From contig MNCI01000921.1 of assembly GCA_015680685.1 (NCBI GenBank), positions 236,075-300,074 of the forward strand: a DNA stretch of 64,000 bases. Direction: 5' to 3'. The notes under the pieces are model-generated. The model saw only the letters and a list, made by a program, of their open reading frames with translations, did not search any database and was not told the DNA's origin. This DNA comes from Gnetum montanum (lineage: Eukaryota > Streptophyta > Gnetopsida > Gnetales > Gnetaceae). This document shows positions 35,870 to 46,449 of the stretch, piece after piece; the stretch's first letter is position 1; each line of letters starts with the position of its first letter. The translations under genes and the position numbers were made by a program.

Positions 35870-37123
35870 GATACTTGGCAAGATTGCAACATGAGCATAT
35901 ACAGGCATCTTCACTCACCTCTAGTCCTCACCAAATCCCATGGTGACCTCCCATGATGCATTGATACTGAATGCTTAGACCTTGAGCCCATGGCTTGTGA
36001 TGAACACATAACATCTGTAGAGGCATCCCTAGATTGGCTAGACCATCTAGTCAAAGCTCTAGATCTAGAGGTGGGCAACATCATTGAGGATCCCCTCATT
36101 GAAGTCCTTGTAGAAACACTTAGTGGCAAGGCAAAAACATTGACACTTAGTTTCTTTTTAGAGCCTCAACACACCCAAAGCATCACCTAAGTCCTTAATG
36201 ATAATATCAAGGTCTTTGCATAGTCTTATGAAGACATGTTAAGCCTAGATCCTTGCATAGTGTACCACAACATAATCCTTGATCCTCGCATAAAACTAGT
36301 TAAGTAGAAAATCCACAAGGTTAGGCCTAACCTAGCATTGGTAGTCTGTGATGAAACTACTAAGCTCTACAAAGCTGGCTTCATCCAAGCTGTTGACCAC
36401 ATAGATTGGGTCTCCAACATCATGGTTATACTTAAGAAAAATGGAAGCATACACATTTGCACAGACTTCTAGGACCTGAACAAGGCAACCATGAAAGACA
36501 ATTTCCCATTGCCTAGTATCCCATTGCCTAGTATTGATTAATTGGTCAATACTACAGTTGGTCATGCCTTAATGTCCTTCATGGATGAGTTCTCTGGTTA
36601 CAACCAGATTCAGATCAACCCAGAGCACCAGCTTAGTACTACCTTCATGACCCCTTGGGTTACATTTTGTTACATAATGATGTCTTTTGAACTAAAGAAC
36701 AAAGAAGCAACCTATCAATGCATCATGATGTACATTTTTAGTAATTACTTGTTAGATTTTCTCAACAACTACATTGATGACATTGTAGTTAAGTCCAAAA
36801 TGGCACATAACTATGCAGATGACTTAGACCATGTACTCAAACATTGCCTAAGACATGACCTTAGGTTGAATCCTAAGATTTATGTCTTTAGTGTCAAAAT
36901 GGATTACATGCTAGGTTTCGTAGTATTAGAAGTAGGCATACGCATAGACCCCAATAAGGTTAAGGTCATTATCAACTTATCACCATCGGCTAACCTTCAG
37001 GGCTTACATGGGTTACAAGGTAGACTACCATTCATTTGTAGGTTTATTACACGGTTGACTGACAAGTTGCAGCCAATGCAACATCTCCTCAAAAAGGAAG
37101 TCCACTTCGAGTGGACTACTTAA
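35870..37123 (+). pseudogene. Reverse transcriptase of Tat-type element (D)
   Basis: The upstream linker is at 35990-36190 (VEASLDWLDHLVKALDLEVG). SYEDMLSLDPCIVYHNI (about 36225) precedes RT. KAGFIQAVDHIDWVSNIMVILKK is at about 36370-36440. 36542-37123 is open, with SFMDEFSGYNQIQINPEHQ, then YIDDIVVKSK (catalytic IDD, about 36772), LGFVVLEVGIRIDPNKVKVI and LQGRLPFICRFI. An aspartate expected near the first catalytic position is present in FMDEFSGYNQ. Stops before 36542 and missing neighbours make it inactive. Confidence 0.88.
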
Positions 37124-37560
37124 TGCCAAAAGGCATTTGACAACCTTAAATAGGAGTTGGCTCAAGTTTTAATTGTCAACCCTTTGCAAGGAGATAAATA
37201 ATTCTACATCTACCTTGCAACCTTCAATGTGTCCATCGCTTCTCTGCTTTGCCAAAAGTGAGATGATGGTTGAGAGGTCCCTATATACTACCTAAGCCAT
37301 GCATTAGTGGCCCATGAAGCAAAATATAATGATGTGGAGAAGAACTACCTCACCTTGGTCTTTATGCTTAAGAAGTGAAGGCACTATCTTCTCTATAGCT
37401 AGGTAAACATCATCTACAAAAGTAATGTACTTTGGGCCATCACCATGAACATTTGTGAAGGTAGTCAAATTGCACACTAGAAAGCAATAACCATGGAGTT
37501 TGACCTACATTACACAGTACAAGAATCAACTAAAGATTAAGTAATAGCCACATAACTCAT
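37124..37560 (+). pseudogene. First RNase H (retroviral type) of D
   Basis: IVNPLQGDK, FYIYLATFNVSIASLL, YYLSHALVAHEAKYNDVEKNYL and LVFMLKK correspond to the gypsy RNase H after RT. The catalytic aspartate of the 'LY-ATS/D' strand is not evident. Several TAG stops. Confidence 0.72.
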
Positions 37561-37585
37561 AACTTCACCAGTAAATGATCAAGCA

Positions 37586-38095
37586 ATGATAGATCCAAAA
37601 TTTTTGGATAAGCATATTAGTAGCATAAGCCAAGTGCTTGCCAACTTTGGGGTAGTCTTACACTTTGATGATGCTTTAACTTCTCAAGGGGGTAGTGCTA
37701 CTGCTATAATCATGTCTTCCTTTGGGGAACTCCAATCCTTCACTTCTGACTTTGCATTTCCTTACATCAACAATGTGGCAAAGTACAAAGGTATCCTTAG
37801 AGGAATCTTAACAGCTTATGACCTAGGAATTCAATTCCTAGTGATCGGAGGTGATTCACAGTTAGTTATTAATCACGTTATAGATGTTTATGCTTACAAA
37901 GCACAACACTTACAACCTTACTACGACTTGGCAAAGCACTTGCTCAAACATTTTGCAACCACAAATATCCAACACATTCCCTGCAATGAGAACACCATTG
38001 CCAACACATTAGCTACATTAGCCTTAATCATTGCTCCTAATATGTTTCATGCCTTGCCCACCTCAGTAACAAATTATACCAAACCTATTACATAA
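37586..38095 (+). pseudogene. Second RNase H, the extra (archaeal-like) type of Tat elements
   Basis: A 169-codon open stretch: VVLHFDDALTSQGGSATAII, FPYINNVAKYKGILRGILTA, LVIGGDSQLVINHV and HIPCNENTIANTLATLA. These match the extra RNase H of Tat/Ogre elements ('FDGA----GG-A', 'NN-AEYEAL--GL', 'GDS-LV--Q', 'R--N--ADALA'). The catalytic set is partly altered: the Glu of AEYEA is Lys, and Asp of ADALA is Asn or Thr. Best preserved piece of D. Confidence 0.85.
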
Positions 38096-38189
38096 ATAAT
38101 TAGCATTCCATCCATAACCACAACAAGCACAACTCACACACAAGAATAGTACGATGACATTAAGACGTACCTTTAACAGGATGAGCCTC

Positions 38190-39380
38190 CACAACATCTA
38201 ACCACTACCCAAAAGGATGCATTGCAAAAATGGTGACAAAAGTACATCCTTGTAGATCATATCACACTATGTCATAGATCCTACAATGGCATACTACTAA
38301 CTTGCATTAGTGACAACAAAGTGCAAATGATTGTTGATCAACTCCATGAGAGACTATGCAAAGGTCACATAGTGCCTAGGGCAACGACATCAAAGATCAA
38401 ACGCTTAGGCTACTATTGGCCTTACATGGAGTGCGATTGCATTTCCAAGGACAAGACATATGATGTGTGTCAATGGCATGGCAATTTAATGCATGTGCCA
38501 CCCATTGAACTACACACCACATAGATCACGTGGCCATTCCAATGTTGTGGGTTGGATATCATAGGACCTATCATGCCTAAATATTTTGCAGGATACACAA
38601 GTACAACCTAATACTTTACCAAGTGGGTTGAAGCTATTCCCCTTAGGAAGACAACATCACAATAGGTTTGCAAATTCATCCTTGATAACATAGTAACCCA
38701 ATTTAGTCTACCCATGACTATAGTCATAGACAATGGATCACAATTTAGCAGTGCAAGACCAAAGCCTTTTACAAATATCTTAGTGTTAAGCATTCCTTTT
38801 CATCACCATACTACCCATAGGAAAATGGCCAACTGGAGGCCATAAACAAAGTCATCATCAACCTTTTGAAGAAGATGGTTAGTAGAAGCAAACAACGAGG
38901 GCACAAGTAGCTAGTCTACACACTATGGGCCTGTCACATAACATGCAAAATAGCAACAAGTAAGATTCCATATAGTCTTGTATATGGGTCTGAAGTGGTG
39001 TTGCCTCTTGAATTGTAGGTTCCATCGCTCTATGTGATCCTCTTGAGCTTTATTGATGAGGATCATAACAATGAGTTGAGAATCATTAACCTTGATTCTA
39101 TAAAAGAGAAGGTCATGTAGATGCTTGATCACATCGAACACTACTAAGAAAAGCAATGGCAAAAGCACCATCACAATTAGCATCAATGCCTAATCAAGAA
39201 AGGGAACTTAGTTCTCAAGGCCATTCACAAACTTGTAGATAAATTCTCAACCAACGGGGAAGGGCCTTTCTTGTTCACAAAGGCCTATGAAAATAGAGCA
39301 TTTAGGCTTGTTAATCTAGATGGAAACGAGTTTTTCAATCTAGTCAACCATTTGTATCTAAAGCCCAACTACACCTAACA
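38190..39380 (+). pseudogene. Integrase of Tat-type element (D)
   Basis: Zinc domain at 38321-38520 (HERLCKGHIV, GYYWPYMECDC, CQWHGNLMH). Core: WPFQCCGLDIIGPIMP (about 38529), YFTKWVEAIPLRKTT (about 38615) and FSLPMTIVIDNGSQFSS (about 38702), keeping two aspartates. The third catalytic residue should lie near 38820-38850 (ENGQLEAINKV in another frame, Glu present). The C-terminal domain reads KAIHKLVDKFSTNGEGPFL at about 39218-39270. Frameshifts and stops disrupt it. Confidence 0.8.
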
Positions 39381-39409
39381 TGTAGTGCCACATCAACAAA
39401 AGTAAGGTA

Positions 39410-39810
39410 AGCAAGCATCCACTATGACATTAGACTGGCACAATACATCCTTGGGCTACAACAGTAAATGGGCATCCATAGCACAAATTCACTATGACAT
39501 TAAACTGGCACACTCATTCACTATTACATTAAACTAACATAGCAAGTCTGCTATAACTATAAACTGGCATAGATTTTCCTTAGGCTATGACACTAAACTA
39601 GCACCCACAGCATAGTCTACTATGACTATAAACTAGCACAACATCCAGCGTCCACTACAACATTAAACTAGCACACAGTAGTTTGCTAGGACTATAAACT
39701 AGCACATCATAGTCTACCAAGACCTTAAATTGGGTTCACGGTTTGTTAGGACCCTAAACTAGCACAACATGCAGTCTACCAAGACCTTAAACTAGGTTCA
39801 CAATTTAGTA
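39410..39810 (+). repeat. 'CCTTAAACTAGCA' tandem repeats, copy 3 (main block)
   Basis: About twelve degenerate units of 25-45 bases: CACTATGACATTAAACTGGCA, ACTATAAACTAGCACA and CCAAGACCTTAAACTAG variants. It lies directly after integrase, and shares its motif with 27835-28170 and 35745-35830. Confidence 0.78.
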
Positions 39811-41471
39811 GGCATGGCTCAACATGCACAATTTTGTAGATAGGCAAGCATGAATACTTCCAATCCTCTATTATCTGCCCACACTTTGTACCTAGGGCGA
39901 GGGTGAGATGTTGCAATTCTAGAATTGAATTCACATCATCAAGAGAAAATCCTTTGGAACATTTGCAACATTACCACCCTTGGTATTTTGGTGATCCTTT
40001 GGAGATGCCCTAGGGAATTTTGTTGACCTTTTGGAGCTCCTACCACTATCACTAGTCGTACCACCCTCAAGCCACACTAACAGCATCACCAGCCTTGGGT
40101 ATTTCATTATTGGTTAGAACTCTCACCATTAGCATCACCCACTGGAGTCCTATTAGTACTTTGTCCCAGCCACCTTACTACCATCCTCCAACCCTTACCA
40201 TTGCCTAAGCTTGGAAGCACATTCAACATCCTGGCTCTCTACCATTTTGCTAGATTTCCAAGCTCATGTCCTTGGTGTGGAGTCTCAAGCACCTGCATCA
40301 CCACTGCCCTTGCCTACTTTTCTAGCCTCCTTAGGGTGTTTGCTTCTAATGTGGCTACTAGAGATTTTACAACCTTCTAACTCTAGCACCTGCACTAGCC
40401 TTTCTACTTTGGCACTACAAATTCTTGCAACTAGCCTAGCACTTATGAAACTTGAAACGCCCTTACAACCAACAGTTTTCTCTTATCTCACATGGTATGG
40501 TTGTTTTCTTATTTTCTCTATGTTTTGTTTGCAAGACAAAGCCCCAAAGGCAGTTGTTCAAAGACACATTTCATTGCAACAGCAAGTCACCACATTACTC
40601 TGGCATGCCTAGTTGAACTCACCAAGCCACTCAAGAGTGCACATCCCTATTACCCTACTATAGCCTACTCACATTTACCTCTTTACCTTACATTTCCCTG
40701 CCTTCCCTGCAAGCTTCTCTAATTTACATAGCACCTTTCTTTTAGTCAACCACAGAACCCATGACCGACATAACACAACTCATCCCATGGGGAGCCTCTG
40801 TGGGCTAGTCAAAGCCCAAGCAGATGTAACAAAACTCATCCTGAGGAGGAAACACTTGTCCTATAGATGTGACACGATTGCCTCTAAGCAAATCCCATCA
40901 AGTGGTATGCAGTCCACTCGATGATAAGCATCTTGTACCTAGCATTTCTTAAAGAAAAAAGCACAAAAGCAAAGGACAAAAAGCATTTCACAAAAAAAAA
41001 AAAGGAGGGTAAAACATGTCCCCAAGTAGAATCTAGCAAACCTACAATTTTGCAACTAGTCCAACACTAAATTTGCATCAACCTTCTCATAAGTACTTTG
41101 ACAAGAGGTTAACATGTCAGGGGTAAGTCATTTCAATGCTATGGGCAATCACTCTCTCACAAGCATTCTGATGAAAGGTCATCGTTTTAACAACAAGCCA
41201 CCCTAGTGCCATAATCATCATCAACCATGCTAAGTTCGCATCTTGTAGCATGATACACCATTTGCATCTTACTCCTTTCTTGCCATCCCAAGTCAATTCT
41301 CTACATCCATTACTCTCAGCATATCATTTTCCTTAGCACTATCGCATCTGGTGAAGCACCATATGATTAGGTACTGATGAGTGATGTTGGCATTACACCT
41401 ATTATGGTGTTTTAGGTTCTTTGTCAACATCTCTCGAGCCACTCCTCTAAATGTCAACAAAGATGGGCCAA
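39811..41471 (+). other. Region between repeats and 3' LTR of D
   Basis: C/T-rich with several open frames (for example 40211-40612) of biased Leu/Ser/Pro composition and no domain; probably non-coding. 41462-41471 (GATGGGCCAA) may be the polypurine tract. No counterpart of the antisense gene at 28470-32021 was found here. Confidence 0.45.
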
Positions 41472-42432
41472 TGAAACACCACCAAATTTAGGCCCCAGCA
41501 CCTTAATGAAAAATTTGTCTAAGTGTTAACATGAGGTAAATTTTTTCTAAGTGTTTGGCCCATGCTTCCACTACTGAGACTATGCTCTAAAGCATAGTCA
41601 ACATAGCATGCAGCACATAACTAGATTTGCAAAAAAATTTGTTAGTGTTGTGTTATGCTCCTACGCTCCCTACTATGCTCTAGAGTATCCTTAGCATAGC
41701 ATGCACTTTAATGGCTAGTTTACCTAAGTGTCAAGCTAGAAGCTGTTAAGCTAGCTTAGAATGGAAGAAACAGTTTGACAAATTTTCTAACTCCTAGGGC
41801 TACCCCTTTTGCTATGCTCCAAAGTGTAGCCAACATAGCTTGGATGAGGACTGTAAGTTTTGCCAAATTTTTTCTAAGTGTTAGTGCTATGCTCTCACTT
41901 TTTCCTACTATGCTTCAGAGCATAGCTAGTGTAGCTAGCACTAGACCTCAATTTTTGTAGATTTTGCCTAACTATTGGGCTATGCTCCAAAGTGTAGCTA
42001 GCATAGCAATGAAGGACAAACTCCAAAAGCTTCCAGAGCTTAACACCAACCTACATCTTAGCTCCAACACTCCTTTAGCAAGCAAGATCAACAATTTTCA
42101 TTTCTTTTGCACACCCCCCACCCCCCATTTTTCCCAAAATTATACCTATGCTCAATCCCACTCAAAAGAGGGGAGAGCATAGTCCTAAAGTGTAGCCTCC
42201 AAATTGCATGGCGTTGCATTATTTGTAGGTACATTATGATCTTTTCAACTCTGGCACATAGTCTTGGCAGCATAGTCATAGTTCAGCAATCTCTTGGGGT
42301 CCATTAGAGCATACCAAAGTGTAGCACTAGTTGCTCCAATGGGAGCATAGTTGGGTCTAGCATAGCCCCAACTACCCTCATGCCACATGGTGCCCGATCC
42401 ATACTTTACATCAATCCTAACCCTATAAATAC
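41472..42432 (+). repeat. 3' LTR of D, truncated at the junction with B
   Basis: Starts TGAAACACCACCAAATT and matches 23415-24060. The TATA box is CCTATAAATACCC (42422-42434). R and U5 are missing; a TACCC shared with the LTR of B forms the junction. Confidence 0.82.
41575..42010 (+). promoter_or_regulatory. U3 module array of D
   Basis: Five copies of a module close to TATGCT(C/T)(C/T)A(A/G)AG(C/T)(A/G)TAG-N4-(C/T)(A/G)TAGC start near 41581, 41674, 41814, 41909 and 41980. In several the halves TATGCT and AGCATA are inverted. The 5' copy has matching modules near 23534, 23642, 23779, 23872 and 23934. Confidence 0.65.
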
Positions 42433-43246
42433 CCTTACAATCAACCATACGAATATGAGCGTCTCACACGTGATCTGGTCAAACTCCAAGGGCTAAGTGC
42501 TTACGCGCCTTAATGGAACACTTAGGGTTAATCAATCGTTGTTTTCCCAAACTTTCTTGTATTGTCATGGTTGTATGGTTAAGTAATCTTGAGGTACATG
42601 ATTTTTATAACTTTTATCTTTTTTATTTCTTATGCTAATAAGGGAAATGGAAAGAGAACTAAGTGATTAACTTACATTAACTATTCATTAATTAGGTTCT
42701 AATTTTCCTAACACCAATATTTGTTCCCACTTATTGTACACATCCTAAACCAGTGCAACACTACTGGGATTACCAAACGCTAATTGTTACTGGGTAACCA
42801 AGCGCTACATGCATGCTTGAAGTGGTCGTACTGAGTGCACTTAACTAAGAGGATCAAGGGGTTGAGAGAGAAATTAATTAACTAGGAAAGCATTAAACAT
42901 TCAATAAGAATTAATTACTAATTAGCTTAGTCCGTATGCTGCAAGGTTTATCATAAAGTTCATCTTTATTGTCCTACACGAATGTGTGCTTAGGTACAAT
43001 TTGCTCGAATAAAGATCCGTTCACTCTATGACTCCTATTGCGGGCATACAGAAATTATTCTAACTCTAGAATGGTAAAACTACAAGATTTTGGCTAAGGG
43101 TCTAAGTCTAACTATTGGGAACAAAGGGTGCTACCTCTTATTTATAGAAGATGAGGCAATACACGATATCGCATACGTGATATTACATGGCGGATGCAAA
43201 TCACATGACGGATGCGATATCACGTGCACAATATCATGGCTCATCA
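42433..43246 (-). repeat. 3' LTR of B (left end lost)
   Basis: Matches 48560-49315 (for example around CCTTAATGGAACACT) and ends TGGCTCATCA at 43246. About 15 bases at its left end (TGATGAGTGGCAAGG in the other copy) are missing. TATA box on the minus strand within TTCTATAAATAAGAGG (43135-43150). The region 43155-43236 is longer than in the 5' copy, with extra GATATC/GATATT-type units. Confidence 0.88.
43155..43236 (-). promoter_or_regulatory. U3 GATATC cluster of B
   Basis: Units ACGATATCGCATACGTGATAT, GGATGCGATATCACGTGCAC and CAATATCATGG lie between the LTR start and TATA. The 5' LTR has a shorter version, GATATCGTGTACATGATATC, at 49285-49304. Confidence 0.6.
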
Positions 43247-43258
43247 TACCCCCATGAC
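43247..43258 (-). other. Polypurine tract of B
   Basis: Minus strand CAGTCATGGGGGTA-type tract immediately before TGATGAG. Confidence 0.75.
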
Positions 43259-43445
43259 TGAATAAAAACTCATCCTTGAGTTCCTTACAAAATATTGGGA
43301 AGGTATTGAATTATTGACCTGAATGACACTAGTGGTGAATGGGGTGACATGTGAATGAATGAATAATTACAATACATGAAAATATTAGTGTTCATGACCA
43401 CAAGAGTGAATACTATACACATTTGACATCCAACCTTATTTGGTA

Positions 43446-43474
43446 GCTGAGAGAGAAGAGAGAGAGAGAGAAAA
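43446..43474. repeat. AG microsatellite
   Basis: GAGAGAGAAGAGAGAGAGAGA-type run. Confidence 0.85.
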
Positions 43475-44541
43475 GAAGAAGTTTGTTGCTGCTGACGCCA
43501 AGATTACGCTTCCCGTTGTTCATCCATAAGCGTGCCATCAATCTCGTTCCTTGCACAACTTTTCCAGCACCAATCTGTCCTGAGTGTTTCCTCAAAATCT
43601 AGTCCATTGCTATATGAGTGCCATCTGCACACACAACACAGTCACATATGAGCAAGGATAAGTAAATCATACTACAGTTGATACCTTGCTTCGGTGTAAG
43701 GTCCATTGGTTGAGTTGTGATATGGCCAAGACGTATTTTAGAGATATAACACTGATGACTACCTAAGGTGTAGGGGTTAGGAAAAATTGAAAAAATTGGA
43801 CTAGGGCCCCCATGACTAAGAGCAATCCTCCGGTAGCGATAGAATGGAAAAAGATAAGGAATAAGAAAGATGGAAAAAAAGAAACAATGGCAACGTCGAT
43901 AAAATGGATGTCAGAAGTGGGAATGAACAAAACAAATGGTGATTGCATAAATGTTTAAGGAAAAGAAGGTAACTGATGCACCAAATAGGAATGCCAATGG
44001 GTCCTCCTCAAAGCAGGCTCATGCCCGTTATGCCCTAACAAACCCTCATTCAAAGAGTTCATAGGCTCTGGAAATGTCATTCGAAAGCAAGAGTTAAAGT
44101 CTTAACCACAAGGATTTACCAAAAGGAAAACAATGTATCAACCAAAATATAGACTACTGATATAACTAGCAATGAGGTGGTAAATGGAGAAAGAATGATG
44201 GAAAGAAGAGAATGGAATGGAGTCTCAAGACAAGGTGGTGTACAGCCCCTTGTGTATTAATGGTTAATATGACTTAGTAGATCTCATTCCAAATCCAGCT
44301 ACAAATAATCCACATCCAATGAATTTGCATTAATATATTTGGCCAATCCATCCACTTGAAGTAATAGGAATGCTTTCGCCAAAAGGTCACCACCATTCCA
44401 AGGAAACGAGAAAGGCGAAAGTAGGAAGCGAGAAAGGACCTTAATTAGAGGGAACATGTTTGTTTAGTTCCATAACTAGTGCTTGTAGCCCAGATGATTA
44501 TTTCGTCTAAGGGGTGTGCTTTGAATTCTCACTTTTTCTCC

Positions 44542-44576
44542 TTCTCTCTCTCTCTCTCTTTTTTTTTTTTTTTTTG
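44542..44576. repeat. CT then T-run simple repeat
   Basis: A (CT)n run followed by about 17 T. Confidence 0.9.
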
Positions 44577-45270
44577 CATGAGAACCATACCATGCAAAGA
44601 CTTATTATTTTATTAGCTCAGCTTCCCGATAATGGAGCAATGTCAAAATGGTAAGGAGAACTCAAGAATAAAACATCCAAGCACCCAAGAGAATGGCTAG
44701 CACAAATGCATCAAATCCCCTTGAATTCACACCCTTTTCAGTCCTTGAGTCCTTCCTCAGTTTGAGAAATACCTAGTCACTAGTTCGTTAATAGTTTCAT
44801 TGTTAAGAAAGGGATCATACAATTCCAAGCCAAGAGAGAGCATAGACATTTATGAATGCATGGATGACATGGATTCATTACCTGTTATACCAAAAGAACT
44901 ATACCTTAGTATCAACATTGTAACTCCAAGGTAAAAACCAAACATTAGCAATCAATAGAATACAGTTCATACCACCATCAGGAGCACTTATTAGGTAACA
45001 AACCTAACAAAATAAATAAATACACAAAGAAATAGAAAAGTATAAACAATGTTGCAAAAAAAAAATAAAAACAAAAATAAGAAAAGTTAAAGAAATTTGT
45101 AAAACAAAAAATTAAAAAGGAACTGAGGGCCTCAAATGATCAGCAAAGGTGGCCATCTCCCCCATGACTGGGTTAGGAGATGCATCTAAGCTTTCGATGT
45201 AGGCATAGGTTATTCCCTCAGTTAATTCCATGCACGTTGGTGAGTTTCTCTCTTGATCAGCCATCAACCA

Positions 45271-46003
45271 CTAGGTGTCTTCTTGTTGTATGGTTGTTAT
45301 ATACAGGCACTTCTGTATGTTAATTTTTTGTGCACACCGGTTGCATGTAGGCAATATTGAACATTTTTGCATGTAATTGCACCTTGTATCACTATATGTG
45401 ATGCATGAAACCTTCTTCTTTTTTATCTTCCCAAAAGTGTTCTCCTTAGATATTTCCAAGGAAAGATCACAGATTCCTATAAAGGAATTTATGGTACTTA
45501 GCCATGCCCTTCCCATTATTATTGGGAAGTCCCCTTTATCATTGTTTACTTGTATCACTAGGAAATTAGCTGGGTATGACCATCCACACATAGTGGTAAT
45601 GATGTCCTCCACTAGTCCCAGGGAAATAGTGATGGACTAGTTGGCCAGCTCTAGGCGAATATTGCTCTTCCTTAATGGAGGTAGGTTCCAAGCTTTTTTA
45701 CATCTTTTGTGATATTAAGTTGACTCCAAAACCTAAGTCTAGAAGGGCTTTACATGGTTCATTCCCAGTGACTTGGAGATAGATTAGGGGGCTTCCAAGA
45801 TCAAAAAATTTCCTGGGAAGATGGCCAACCTTAATCCAATTGATAATGGCATGTGTTAACATAACCATATGCGTTGAGCTCAGTGTTTGGTTTGAAGGGA
45901 GTTCCAAAGCCTTAATTGATGGAGAGGCATTCATAGGTTCAACCGCTTGTGGTTGTGAGGGCTTGGTTGCATTGTTGGTTCTAAAGAAAGGTCTTCTCTT
46001 CAT
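45271..46003 (-). pseudogene. Aspartic protease of B
   Basis: 46003-45698: after a basic start (MKRRPFFRTNNATKPSQP), LPRKFFDLGSPLIYLQVTGN and EPCKALLDLGFGVNLISQKM, where the active-site loop reads D-L-G-F-G. 45612-45271: VEDIITTMCGWSYPANFLVIQ and FPIIMGRAWLSTINSF. One frameshift at about 45700 separates the halves. B has no pol to process downstream. Confidence 0.85.
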
Positions 46004-46449
46004 ACGGTTGTGAGAACCAGTAGCAGGTTAAACATTCATAGCCCTCGTGTCATTGCATTATTGCGGTTGAGTGGGGAGTTCCCCCTACATTGCTGGAGCG
46101 GGTGGTAATGGAGCTATCGGTGTGAGTTGCAGATGGATTTGGAGGATGGTATGTCTGTGGGTTATCTCCCCTAGGAGAAGGATTCCTATAATACTCCTGA
46201 GCTTGGTAGTGGTGTTGTGGTGTCATGTGGCCAACAAAGTCACGTGGAGAGATTGGATGCTACACGTAGTAGCCATATGGATCTGGTTACCGGTAGGGGT
46301 ATTGTTGCCTTGGTGGTGGCATCCCCCATGACTGTGGGTATTGCCACTGTTGATGTTGCTCAATAGGTTGTGGCGGAGTTCCACTTGGATAATATGTTGA
46401 AGGTTGGTGGAACTACCTTGGGTTACCTTTGGGGATAAGGTAACCGTCA

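Larger units (their letters stand above)
23415..42432 (+). mobile_element. Tat/Ogre-type composite element D
   Basis: A 19 kb plus-strand block. U3-like LTR parts lie at both ends (23415-24060; 41472-42432). Between them are Tat-type gag and protease, a tandem-repeat spacer, an antisense multi-exon gene, an internal LTR of another subfamily (E), a leader, and RT, RNase H, a second RNase H and integrase. The double RNase H and the 'GHDT..C' gag motif mark the Tat lineage. Protease and RT, normally adjacent, are 8.6 kb apart and the internal LTR has no partner. It is therefore either an element with another nested in it or a recombinant of two Tat elements; the order of events is unresolved. 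Confidence 0.7.
43259..45175 (-). other. Spacer of B between protease and 3' LTR
   Basis: Non-coding. Blocks at 44490-44620 match the spacer of A near 6800-7010. No counterpart to the third ORF of A or C-F. Confidence 0.6.

Noticed and set aside
40211-40722. Leu/Ser/Pro-rich open frames as a gene
   Set aside because: Two overlapping frames of biased composition in C/T-rich DNA, no domain, no relative in other elements of the window.
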